This document shows, one piece after another, positions 10,806 through 21,371 of a DNA stretch of 64,000 bases. The notes under the pieces were generated by a model, which was not told the origin of the DNA, searched no databases, and worked only from the letters and a program-made list of their open reading frames with translations. The position numbers and the translations under genes are program-made. Within the stretch, counting starts at the first letter, position 1. The number at the start of each line of letters is the position of its first letter. Source of the stretch: Tiliqua scincoides (Eukaryota; Chordata; Lepidosauria; Squamata; Scincidae); contig NC_089822.1 in NCBI RefSeq assembly GCF_035046505.1, positions 99,642,659 to 99,706,658 on the forward strand, given 5' to 3'.

Positions 10806-11365
10806 TTAGAGTCCAATCCTGTGCCTGTCTACTCTGTCTCTGTTTTGCTCCCCCCCCCCGGAATGCCTCTGAAGGGGAGGGGCCCCTGCAAAAAGGTGCC
10901 GGAACTCCGTCCCCCCGCGTTCCATTAAAAAAAAGTCCTGAGTAACACCAAATAATGTTCTCACTCTTTCCTGATTTAACCCTGAGCCCCAAATGGTAGG
11001 GCTTGGAATGCTTCCAAATCTTGCCCAGGCTTGGACTTTGGCAAGTCTTAAGTGAGAAAGAATAATGTAACTTTCTAACTCGGGGGGGGGGGGGAGACAA
11101 ACTCCTAAGGTTGCAAGTAATGGGGGGGAGGGTACAACGTGTCTAGGAGTCCAGTTCTATCCCCTCACCACCGCAGTGGACAGAAATGGGCACGTCCCAC
11201 CAATCTGCTGACTGAAGTGACCACTTTGGTCAGCTTCATAGATGAGGTGGCCCCAACCAGGTGAGTAAGGGGAATAGTCACATCAGCCTCTGAACTGACC
11301 ATACCTGATACACACAAGGAATAACTAAGAAGGTATCATCTTAAGGGGGGAGGCAATCTCTAAGG

Positions 11366-11585
11366 CAGCCATTTTCAACCAGTGCCGTGGCAAATTGGTG
11401 TGCCATGAGCGGTCCATAGGTGTGCCACAGGAATTTGGGAGGTCATTTATTAATAGGGCCAATGGGGGAATGTGTGCCCCTATAGCATGGTGTGCCTTGT
11501 CAATTGTCAAAAACCTGATGGTGTGCCTTGACAATTTCAGTGCCTTGTCAGTGTGCCATGAAATAAAGAAGGTTGAAAATGGCTG
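11366..11585. mobile_element. Non-autonomous hAT element 'TTTTCAACC' family, copy 2 (220 bp)
   Basis: Ends CAGCCATTTTCAACC and its inverse GGTTGAAAATGGCTG. The 8-bp flanks CTCTAAGG (11358-11365) and CTCCAAGA (11586-11593) match at 6 of 8 positions. It is a close relative of 3256-3483. Confidence 0.85.
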
Positions 11586-11829
11586 CTCCAAGATATGGTG
11601 GCCGGGATGTTTATGGCTCTGTAGATTACCAGCACTTTGAATTGTGTCAGGAAGAGAATAGAGATCCAGTGCAAATGTTATTAGAGTACTGGTGCAAAAT
11701 GCCTCAGGTTGCAGTCCAATATACACTTATCTGGGAGTAGGTGCCATAGAACTCAATGTCTCAGTAGACACACCTAGGATTGCACTGAGAGTGTCCCATG
11801 TTAGGAGGCAGGAGGGTAGGAAGGACCTG

Positions 11830-12550
11830 TCATAGTACCTGTTGCTCAGGATAGCCTAAACACCTGGGCTGCCTCAGCTTCCCAATTGGGATCTTGACTT
11901 CACACATAAACTGGGCTTTACAGAGATGGTATTCTTGCCTCTCAAACCTTATAAAAAAGTACTTTGTGTGAACCAGCCTTTGCACATAAATTAAAACTGA
12001 GCAACATCTCTCCACTACAGTCAATGTTTTTTTTGCAATGTATTATCACTTAAAATGGGAGCTTTAGTCTTCTCGTGTGCCTATGAGTAAGTGATGACAG
12101 ACGGGCTCTAGGTACAGGTTTAATTTCAGATTTCCTACTGTTTCTCTGAAATATTGCTATCTGCACATCAAGTCCAGTCAGGCAGCCTGCGAGGGAGAGC
12201 CTGCATGCTGGGGAAGATTCTATTTATGTTTGCATGGCATGTGAGAAATATCCTTAATTAGGATGTAAAAACTGAAACTACTGTTAAAAAGAAAACAGTC
12301 CATTTATGTATTCTCAGAGATGCAATAGTCTGAACAATTCTTGAGAGCCCACTATGTCAAGTGAACAATATTTGTAGAATAGTGGAGCCAGTCTGAAAAT
12401 GCCTTCACCACCTCCAACCCAAAATGCCTTTCCCTCATCAGGATTGAGTTCTACTAAACCGATTCTGCAAGTCTGTCACCAGAACCCCCTGTGTGGAGCG
12501 CCAACTGGCTAGCACCCGTGATGAGGTGACAACAATACCCCACCAAATCC
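11830..12550. other. Intergenic DNA, no gene recognised
   Basis: AT-rich single-copy-looking sequence with no splice-bounded coding segment or recognisable repeat. Confidence 0.4.
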
Positions 12551-12553
12551 CAG

Positions 12554-12815
12554 AGAAGATTATTATTATTATTAACAGTATTTATATACCGCTTTTCAAC
12601 CAAAAGTTCACAAAGCGGTTTACAGAGAAAAATCAAATAACTAAATGGCTCCCTGTCCCAAAAGGGCTCACAATCTAAAAAGATGCCAAGGAATACCAGC
12701 AGACAGCCACTAGAACAGACACTGCTGGGGTGAGGTGGGCCAGTTACTCTCCCCCTGCTAAAAAAAGGAGCACCCACTAGAAAAAGTGCCTCTTACCTAA
12801 TTAGCAGGGGTTAAG
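12554..12815 (-). mobile_element. Interspersed SINE-like repeat with 'GATTGTGAGCCC' body, copy 1
   Basis: Read on the minus strand it contains CCCTGCTAA, GGGGGAGAGTAACTGGCCCA, AGATTGTGAGCCCTTTTGGG and GTAAACCGCTTTGTGAAC, then an ATT-type tail. The same order of words is found at 13735-14125 (minus), 25910-26155 (plus), 30472-30730 (plus) and about 54530-54760 (plus). It is a common squamate-type repeat, possibly with an L2-like LINE tail. I could not check the family name. Confidence 0.75.
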
Positions 12816-13700
12816 ATCTGCAATTGTTTTTATAATGATTGTCATTTGTGGTTTGTGCTTATTAAATGGAGAAGGATGAGCACAAAGCAAATGTGATTAA
12901 AAAAATAATTGTGAGGTGATTGTCCAAAGCAGAGAGAGAAACCTGAAAACCGACCAGGTATTCAGCTGGATAGAATACATGACTGTGATGCAAAGTGTGA
13001 AAAAATGACTGTGGCATCTTAAACATTTTCTCTGACCCTTCTGAAATGCTGATTTTCCTAATACTATAGGCAAGGATGAATGCAGATGCCCATTCACAAA
13101 GTGGCAACTTGCCCTGTGTCATCAAGCTAAACGGTGAGGGTAATTTCACCACACTTCTGCATCTGGTTCAAAGCATGAGAAAATTCTCTTCACTACTTGG
13201 CATGACAGTTCAAATGATGGCATGTCCCAGAAAGCTGCAGTGCACACCATGTAAAGGAAACTTTGATGAATTGCTGCCTGTTTTCACAAGAGAGAAACAG
13301 CAGAAAGGACAAGTTCCCCATTTAAAAAAAAAAAAAAGATTGAGAACACTTCAGAATAACCTGACCACACAAAAACAAAGCACACTGCGGTGGTGCTGAA
13401 TTCAAGCAACAGATTTCAGAAGGCCGCTAATCCAGGGAAGCCCCAATGAAGACATTACAGAACGTTACTGAAGCAGAGATTCTGAATCCTCTTTAAAAAC
13501 GTATGGTTGGGATAGGAAGATAAATGGTGTTATCAGCAATGTGGAAAGAGCGAACACAAACAGGATTAGAACGTACTTGGAGAACTGACTGGAATGCCTT
13601 TTCGTTCTCAAGAAGCAACTGTGGGGGTGGGGTAGGGGCACAATTATTTCTTCATATATGTATTCACAGACACATGCCTCCTTTTTTTAAATGTAAGAGT
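12816..13700. other. Intergenic DNA, no gene recognised
   Basis: Mostly unique-looking AT-rich sequence with only chance open frames and a poly-A stretch at about 13325-13338. Confidence 0.4.
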
Positions 13701-13734
13701 GAAAGTTTGCCTCCAGTCTTCTTCTTCTCAACAA

Positions 13735-14125
13735 AAAGAGTTCACAAAGTGGGTTACAGACAAAATCAAATAACTAAATGGCTCCCTGTGAGCCCTTTTG
13801 GATTGTGATCTTTAGAAAGCACAGGAAAAAAAACAACCCAGCAAACAGCCACTAGAAAAGACACTGCTGGGGGTGAAGAGGGACAGTTAGGGCCAAATCC
13901 TATCCAACTTTTCTGCCCTGGTGTAGCCGTGCCAATGGGGTGTGTGCTGCATCCTATGGTAGAAAGGTAGTTATGGAGGCCTCCTCAAAAGCAAGGGAAC
14001 ATTTGTTCCCTTATGTCCAGGCTGCACTGGATAGGATTGGGCCCTTAGTTACTCTCTCCCTGCTAAATACAAGAGGGGCAGCACTTGAAATGTGCCTCTT
14101 TGCCCAGTTAGCAGAGGTATTGAGA
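13735..14125 (-). mobile_element. SINE-like repeat 'GATTGTGAGCCC', copy 2, split by a palindromic element
   Basis: Minus-strand copy of the repeat at 12554-12815. It is interrupted after GGACAGTTA by the 155-bp element at 13890-14044 and resumes with TTACTCTCTCCCTGCTAA. Confidence 0.75.
13890..14044. mobile_element. Long palindromic element, copy c (155 bp), inserted in a SINE
   Basis: Ends GGGCCAAATCCTATCCAACT and ATAGGATTGGGCCC. The host repeat's single CAGTTACTC site has become CAGTTA...TTAGTTACTC, so TTA (13887-13889 and 14045-14047) was duplicated on insertion. Because the empty site is present in other copies of the host repeat, this gives direct evidence of the target-site duplication. 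Confidence 0.85.
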
Positions 14126-14230
14126 AGAACATGTTGCTGCAGGCATCAACATTTTGAGGAAATGTTGGCTAGTGGTATGATTCCTGGTATGCAGCAATTT
14201 TGCCACCATCCTAGCAACTGTTATCCTGCA

Positions 14231-14363
14231 CATCCCTGATCTTGTCTGATCTTGGAAGCTAAGCAGGGTCAGGTCCGGTTAGTACTTGGATGGGAGACTG
14301 CCTGGGAATACCGGGTGCTGTAGGCTTACACCATAGTCTTTTGAGACTGAAGGTTGCCAACCA
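14231..14363 (+). mobile_element. 5S-rRNA-derived SINE (SINE3-type) with LINE tail
   Basis: Positions 14231-14328 match about 98 nt of vertebrate 5S rRNA and include all three internal promoter parts: the A box (GGAAGCTAAGCAGGGTC), the intermediate element (GGATGGGAG) and the C box (GCCTGGGAATACCGGGTGCT). The 5' 20 or so nucleotides are missing or diverged. The 5S part is followed directly by ACCATAGTCTTTTGAGACTG AAGGTTGCCAAC, the same tail as the LINE 3' ends at 20764 and 53292. It is a retroposed SINE, not a functional 5S gene. Confidence 0.85.
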
Positions 14364-15254
14364 ACCAGTACTGGCTGGGACAAAGATGCTTTGTTGCTCA
14401 CTGCTAGTGACAGTAGCAGTGACAGAGAAGTTCTACAGTGTTTTTGCTATAGTTAGAGGTGTTTGAAAAGCATGTTATTTATTTTACTCAGAAGTAAGCC
14501 CATTGTGTTCAGTAAGGCTGTGATCCTATCTCACTCATCAGAAACAAACCTTTCTAAGCTATAATAAACTGGCTAATGAGAGCACACATTTTTATTTATT
14601 TATTTAAACGATTTATACCCCTCCTTTCCTCTTCCAGAGCAAATGTTTGTTCCCCTCGTGGTTTTGTTCCTAGTCTCACTTCACCGTGTCATTTTAAAGA
14701 GGAAGAAAAGTCCCATTGAAAGCTTCATTTCTGATATAATTTAATGCTTGCTCTTCCTCAGCAGACATAGGTTGGGAGGCCAAGAATCTGCAGTAGGATG
14801 TCAAGCCTAAAGACAGAGACAGAAAATTACGGATTGCAAGAGACTGCCAGAGATAAAGGTGATGAAGAGCAGCTGTTGACAGCCTTACTGGGAATTCGCA
14901 GCAGCGAGAGCCTGATGGTGCACCACGTATGACTCTCCAGTTGGGCCTAATGTTAGGGCCTTGCGATTTGTTTAGTTGGGTTTTTTTGGGGGGGGAGGGA
15001 GAAAACAATTTAAAATGTCAGATTTCATATTTCCATTTACAAAAAATAGTCTTCTTGAGAAACAGGGATCGTGAAGGGTAAAAGTCACATAGATTCCATT
15101 GACAGCTCAGCTGAGGTGAATTCCACCCAGGATACTGTTGAAGTTGTGATGTCACAGCCAAGATCAGGGGAGATTTTTTAAAAAATGTATTTAATTTTTA
15201 TTTTACATGAAAAATTGTATCCTGCTTTCCCCCTCCAAAACAAAAGCATCCAAA

Positions 15255-15950
15255 GAACGTAAGAGCCCCTGGATCTGGCCAAAGGCCATCTAGTCAAGCT
15301 TCCTATATCTCACAGTGGCCCACCAGGTGCCGCGGGGAGCGCACAAGACAAGATACCTGCATCCTGGTGCCACTCCACTGCATCTGGTCTTCTGAGGTAG
15401 CCTACTTGTAAAACCATCATAGCTTGTAACACGTGATTGACTTTTCTTCCAGAAATCCGTCCAATTCCCTCTTAAAGGCATCTAGTCCAGATGCCATCAC
15501 CACATCCTGTGGCAAAGAGTTCCACAGATTAATTACACATTGGGTAAAGAACCAATTTCTTTTGTCTGTTCTAACTCTCCCGCCACTCAATTTCAATGGA
15601 TGTCCCCAGGTTCTTGTGTTGTGTGAGAGGGAGAAGAACAACCCTCTATCCCAGCCATTTCCAACCACTGTGCCATGGCACACTGGTGTGCCACAAGTGG
15701 TCTATAGGTGTGCCACAGGAATTCGGGGGAGAGTCATTTATTAGTAAGGCCAATGAGGGATGTGAGTCCCCCTACTGGCAGCATGGTGTGCCTTATCAAT
15801 TGTCAAAAACCTGATAGTATGCCTTGACAATTTTAGTGCCTTGTCAATGTGCCATGAGATGATAAAGGTTGAAAATTGCTGCTCTACCCACTCTATCCAT
15901 CCCCTGCACAATTTTGTACTTCTCAGTCATGTCTCCCCTCAGGTGCCTCA
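15255..15950 (-). mobile_element. CR1/L3-type LINE 3' fragment, interrupted by a hAT element
   Basis: Minus-strand translation gives TRTWGHPLKLSGGRVRTDKR, VINLWNSLPQDVVMASGLD and FKRELDGFL, as at 2390-3170. The fragment is split at 15652-15881 by a hAT element and continues with GCACAATTTTGTACTTCTCA. It is a dead copy. Confidence 0.85.
15652..15881. mobile_element. Non-autonomous hAT element 'TTTTCAACC' family, copy 3 (230 bp)
   Basis: Ends CAGCCATTTCCAACC and GGTTGAAAATTGCTG. The 8-bp flanks CTCTATCC (15644-15651) and CTCTACCC (15882-15889) match at 7 of 8. The host L3 sequence continues on both sides, so the boundaries are firm. Confidence 0.9.
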
Positions 15951-18900
15951 TAAGAACTGGCAACCGATCAAAAACAAGATCACAAACAATACAAATGATA
16001 AGTCCAAGAGAAATAGAGCTGGATAACCATTTCAACAAGAAATAAATGAAAACTAGTCCAAGAATCAAATCAGGAGCAAAAGAACTTGAATAACAGTGCA
16101 GCAAATCATTAAACCACCACACTGAATACAGAGAGCGCTTGGGCAGGGGTGTTGGCGTGAGAATAGGGTGTTAAGAATGTGCAAGAGAACCCCTATTTTC
16201 ATCTCTGAAGTGCTGGAGGAAATGCATTAATGAAACCACACAAAAGCCAGCAAAGGAGGCAAGTTTGAGCACACAGATGGGAAAGCCAAAAGTCGCAGTG
16301 ACCGAGTAGAAGGAAGTGAGGCATCTCTGAATGTCAGGGCTTTTTTTATCTCCCAGAGCCTTGCATAATTATTTTGTACAGTACCCCCCTCCCCCCCCCT
16401 CTGGTATAGAAGCTTGGATTGTGACATACAGAAACTTGAACTATCCCTCAAAAATGCTAGCTGTGTAATAAACTTTATTTGGCAGAATTGCCCATTTCCC
16501 TGTGCAAACGGTCACTGCCTGACAGCATTTTTTCCTTGTTATTCTAGCTACTGTAGTACTGTTCTCTTTCCAGTGGGGAATGGGCCTCCCGCTGGTATGT
16601 ATAGAAGATAAACAATTGAGAAATGGAGCAGTTAATCATAGGAGCTCAGAGACCTTGGGTTGAGAGCCTGAGCAGCAGAATCTGAAGAACGCAGCGGAGA
16701 GCAGGAAATCAAAATGGCAATTTCGGTGTCCCTAGATTTAGGAATGGGGTCAGGAGCAGACCAGGTTGGGCACTGACTGCCGGCCCATCCCTATCTGAGG
16801 ACCCTCTTGACCACGGCAAGTCTTGGACCCTCAGTATCAGGGGTTGTTCCTAATGCACCATCAGGGGTTGGGCAGGGGGAACCATGCAGAATTCACTGTG
16901 GGGCTTTGCCCCCTGGCCCTCAGCAGCCTCATGTCAGCACTGCCTTTTGATTTCAGAATATGGAGTTGGGGAGCAGGGCGCAGAGACTATGGACTGGTAG
17001 AGCTAAAGCAGGTCAGAGATGGAATCTGGAAAGAGATGGTTGGAGCCTGACAGAATCTGAAGTTCACTGACTTTTTCAGATCCCAGTAGTGTTTTCCCTG
17101 AAACAGAACACGGTTTTAATGGTCAGAGCAGTGAAACAGGGGTTGACTGACACCTCTAACCAGATTCTAAAGTAATTAACAGAACTTTTCCAGTCTTTGT
17201 TCACTAGTATTGTGTACAAATAACTAGCAGCTGAAAGGTCAAGCAATTTAACAATAAGCAAAGCAAGGCTTTTCACGGGATAAATGTCTTACAAAACAGT
17301 ATCACAAGCGTTTGAGTTCTGAGAACTTTCCTCAGGCAAAATGGTATGAGAGTGATATGGAGGACAAGGGGGCACTGGTTACAAACCAAAATTTGCAGCA
17401 TCTCTCCAGTTATATTTTCTGACTTCTAAAAACTCTTTTAGCTTTCTTTGAATGAGCCTCAGATGTCCCTTGCGTGTTTCACCTGAGGAAGAGAAGTTCA
17501 AATTCACTTCAAATTTTGGTGGCATTTCTCGTTACAAATACAAACATTTTCAAGCTGGGGATAGTTGTCTACCGATAACATTTTCAGGACCTTGACATAT
17601 GTAATGCATTGGGCAATGGACTGTTTGAGCAAGGTACCCTGGATTCAAGTCCCCTGCTGCATACTTCCCTCCCAGTCTGCAGAGTCACAATCACAGTCTG
17701 AATTTAAATCAAGATTATTGCTAACTCTGTGTCAGATTATGGCCTCTGTGCAGAGGATACAGCCTAATGTGAATATACCAAAACAAAAGAAAATTATACC
17801 AATACCAATTATGCTGTTCAGGCAAGAATTATTTCCCCTTATTGATGGTATTCAGAACTATACATAGCCTCTGGAACAAATTAATTTCTTGTATGGTAAC
17901 AGCACTCTGCAATGAACCACACTGTGTAAGACCTTGTCACCCATTCTAAACTCTGAATTAGTCCAACATAATGCGTTTATTTCAATTCAGTTTTTTTACT
18001 ATGTGTTTATTTTGATCAATGAAACAAACAAATAAAACATAAAATGAAATTTGTTCATTTTGATCAAACAATTATCTTGTCAGAAATTTAAAAAAATAGA
18101 TAGAGATCAAGTCATATATAATCAAATTACACATAAGAGACTTTATAAAGTTAATTAAAATATAGTCAGAAAAGAAAACAGTAGAATTCCTCGTTATCCT
18201 TATGGCAACCTACTTACTACATGGGTTTCCATATAAAACTGATATGGTTTTACCAGCACAAAAGTACACAAAGCCACCTTTTCTGATGTTAACTTATTCA
18301 GAGCTGGACCAAGACCTCCTTGGCACTTGAGATAGCATGCCAAATGCTACCCTTACTCACTTGGTGATGTGCCTGTTTCTGTTCCTCTCACTCCCTGGAT
18401 TCGAGAAGGGAAAGGGGGATGGAGCAGAACAATTATGGATATAAGAAGAATGTGAAGAGAAAGAAATTCTTCTCCCATTCTCATAATATTGGCATTAGGA
18501 TCGCTCAATGACATTGATTTGCAGTGGGTTCAAATCTGAAAAGAGAAACTGCTTCTTTGCACAATGTATAATTAAGGCTGCAATTCTGTAAATTACCCTG
18601 GTAGAAGTCCAAGCAAACTCACTTGGTTTTACTTTGAGGGAGACATGCACAGGATTGCTTGGTCAATTATGTACGGCATTACTACAAAATGCAGCGATGA
18701 CTACCAGCATTTTGATTTATTTTTAATGGTTAGTCAAATCTATGAAGGAGAGGTTTATCAGTGTCTGTTATCTGTAACAGTGAAATGGACCTCCAATTTC
18801 AGAGGCAGCACACATCTGGATAGATATGATTTTTGAGTGGGGGACCGGCCACAAAGACCAACGACCTACTTCATGCTCTCCTTGTAAATATCGCAGGGAC

Positions 18901-20400
18901 ATTGGGATGGCTGCTGTTTTCAACCAAATGCTAACCTGGATGGACCTTGCTCTGTGCCAGTAGTGCTCTTCGGATGTTTCTATTAACCTGTACCCTCTGT
19001 GACTTCTCAGAAACAGTGCCTGAGAAATTCCCTAATGCTGTCTAACATAAACAGATAAACAGGTTTCTCTTCCTCTGTGGTTAGAGAACAGTCCTTCCAT
19101 TGTTTTAGAATACCTTGGAGTTACAGAGCTTCTGATGAACAGCATTCCTTTCTCTATAGAGAGATGCCCGAGGACTCCTCAGTTTACGGTTCAAGCGCTC
19201 CTGGAAACCTTCAAGGTGTTTCAAGCAAAAGCCGTATTGATTATCAGTGGGTAGCTATAGCTCCCAATCTTTCATGGCTCCTGAGATTTTTGGCTATACA
19301 GGCATCCTGTTTAAGAACAAATCTTTTCCCTCTGAACGGCCTTGGGTTGTCCTTGCCTGCCTGGATATAAGCCCAGTTGCCTTAATTCACATCGGTCACG
19401 GTTTCTCAAATTTGCAGGCATAAGCAAGCAAGTTATCTTTCATTGACCAAAGCATTTGCTTTTACTGCTCCAAAAGACAATTGCCCCCCCCACCACCACC
19501 ACCGGTCTTTGGGGGCTAGTTCCAGTGTATCCATTGGATATCCAACCCCATGTAAAGTGTTTGCCTTAGCTACACTACAAATTGATGTCAGGTTTGTTTT
19601 TTATACCACTTTAGACATCATGGCCCCCCCCCCCCCCAAGAATCCTAGGAATTGTATTTTTATCATAGAGCCGCAAAGTATGTGAACATGGCCAGCATTC
19701 CTGAACTGTCCCTGTTCCCAGAGTGTGTCTGTGTTAGTTACTGGTTTCCTCTTTGCAGTTAAAGCAATGACTCATTAATCTTTTTTTCTTTTTCAAGATT
19801 TCAGTTGTGCAATTACAATAATGAAAAAGAAAAGAAAAAACAGGAGCAGTTGCTCTGGCTGCAAAGAAAAAAAAAATTATTAGGCCCAAAACACAAACTG
19901 ACTATATAACACATTTCAGATGTTACCTAACTGTAGAGACCTCGCCTGGTGGGAGACATCCCAAGAGCATGCTGGCAAGTCCCCCACCCAGGGCCAGCCA
20001 ATCCATGAGGGTGGCTGATGCAGGTTACAGCAATGGCAGATTGCAAGGGGTTCGATGAGGTGGCAAATCTGGGGTATCTTTCACCCTGAGTCTTCCACTA
20101 CTGCTGCCACCACCACTATGGTCACCCTCCTCCAACCTTCCACCAATGTACATCTCCTTCCACCAGAGCAAGAGCAATGCAAGATCTGCTTCCTGCTCTC
20201 TCAGTGTGAAGCAGTTTATTCCCCTCCTTACCATGTTCCACACTTGCTGTCATCAAATATAGAAGTGTGGGACTTCCGATTTTACTTACACGCAAAGCTT
20301 TGTTCACATTATCTCTGTAAATAAAACTGGAAGTCCTGCACTTCTGGGTTTGATGAAAGCAACCCAAGAGCACTGTAAATATTTTGGGGTATTTTTTGTA
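15951..20400. other. Intergenic DNA, no gene recognised
   Basis: About 4.4 kb of AT-rich sequence. It contains poly-C runs (16386-16400, 19482-19492, 19623-19638), a possible short CAATCCTA-type element near 18575-18660, and otherwise only chance open frames. Confidence 0.45.
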
Positions 20401-20446
20401 GCACAGAGGTGGTGGATCTGAAATTGCATCAGGTGGTGTTCCAGGT

Positions 20447-21363
20447 CAGAGGTGCCCAAACCCCAGCCCTGGGGCCAATTGCGGCTCTCGAGGCCTCTCA
20501 ATGCGGCCCTCAGGGAGCCTCCAGTCTCCAATGAGCCTATGGCCCTCCTGAGATTTGTTGGAGCCCGCACTGGCCCGATGCAACTGCTCTCAGCATGACG
20601 GCCAACTGTTCGACCTTTCGCATGAGCTGTGGGACGAGGGCTCCCTCCATTGCTTGCTGTTTCACATCTGTGATGCAGCAGTGGCAGCAAAGGAAAGGCC
20701 AGCCTTGCTTTGTGCAAGGCCTTTTATAGGCCTTGAGCTATTGCAAGACCTTCATTCATTCATCAGTATTGGCAACCTTCAGTCTCGAAAGACTATGGTA
20801 TCGCGCTCTGAAAGGTGGTTCTGGCACAGCGTCTAGTGTGGCTGAAAAGGCCAATCCGGGAGTGACAATCCCTTCCACACCGGGAGCAAGTGCAGTCTGT
20901 CCCTGGTCTGTCTCCCTGGCTATGGGCCTTCCTTCTTTGCCTCTTAGCCTCAGACTGTTGGCAAAGTGTCTCTTCAAACTGGGAAAGGCCATGCTGCACA
21001 GCCTGCCTCCAAGCGGACCGCTCAGAGGCCAGGGTTTCCCACTTGTTGAGGTCCATCCCTAAGGCCTTCAGATCCCTCTTGCAGATGTCCTTGTATCGCA
21101 GCTGTGGTCTACCTGTAGGGCGCTTTCCTTGCACGAGTTCTCCATAGAGGAGATCCTTTGGGATCCGGCCATCATCCATTCTCACGACATGACCGAGCCA
21201 ACGCATTCATTCATATAAGTTCATCTTTAATATATTCATTTTTGTAAACTTATGTAAATTTATTCAAATTTTAAATGTAAATTAATTCTTTTTTTCCCCC
21301 GGCCCCCAACACAGTGTCAGAGAGACAATGTGGCCCTACTGCCAAAAACTTTGGACACCCCTG
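20447..21363. mobile_element. hAT element of the 'GTGTCCAAA' family, copy 1, carrying a LINE insertion
   Basis: Ends CAGAGGTGCCCAAACCCCAG and, inverted, CAGGGGTGTCCAAAG. Both sides carry the identical 8-bp duplication TTCCAGGT (20439-20446 and 21364-21371). The element body matches the copy at 45911-46369 in reverse orientation. A 440-bp LINE fragment (20764-21203) interrupts it. Confidence 0.92.
20764..21203 (-). mobile_element. LINE 3' end (reverse-transcriptase C-terminus), inserted in a hAT element
   Basis: Minus-strand translation reads MRWLGHVVRMDDGRIPKDLL, then GKRPTGRPQLRYKDICKRDL and a C-terminal CSRCGRDCHSRIGLFSHTRRC zinc-finger-like motif, typical of non-LTR retrotransposon ORF2 ends. 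It is flanked by CATTCATTCAT at 20753-20763 and 21204-21214. The 3' end (ACTATGGTATCGCGCTC read on the plus strand) is shared with 53292 and with the tail of the 5S SINE at 14329. It is 5'-truncated and dead. Confidence 0.88.
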
Positions 21364-21371
21364 TTCCAGGT

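Noticed and set aside
14231-14328. Functional 5S rRNA gene
   Set aside because: The 5' end is missing or diverged, several bases differ from vertebrate 5S, and a LINE tail is fused to the 3' end.
20793-21206. 137-codon frame with zinc-finger-like cysteines
   Set aside because: It is the C-terminus of a non-LTR retrotransposon ORF2, flanked by a target-site duplication, not a host zinc-finger gene.
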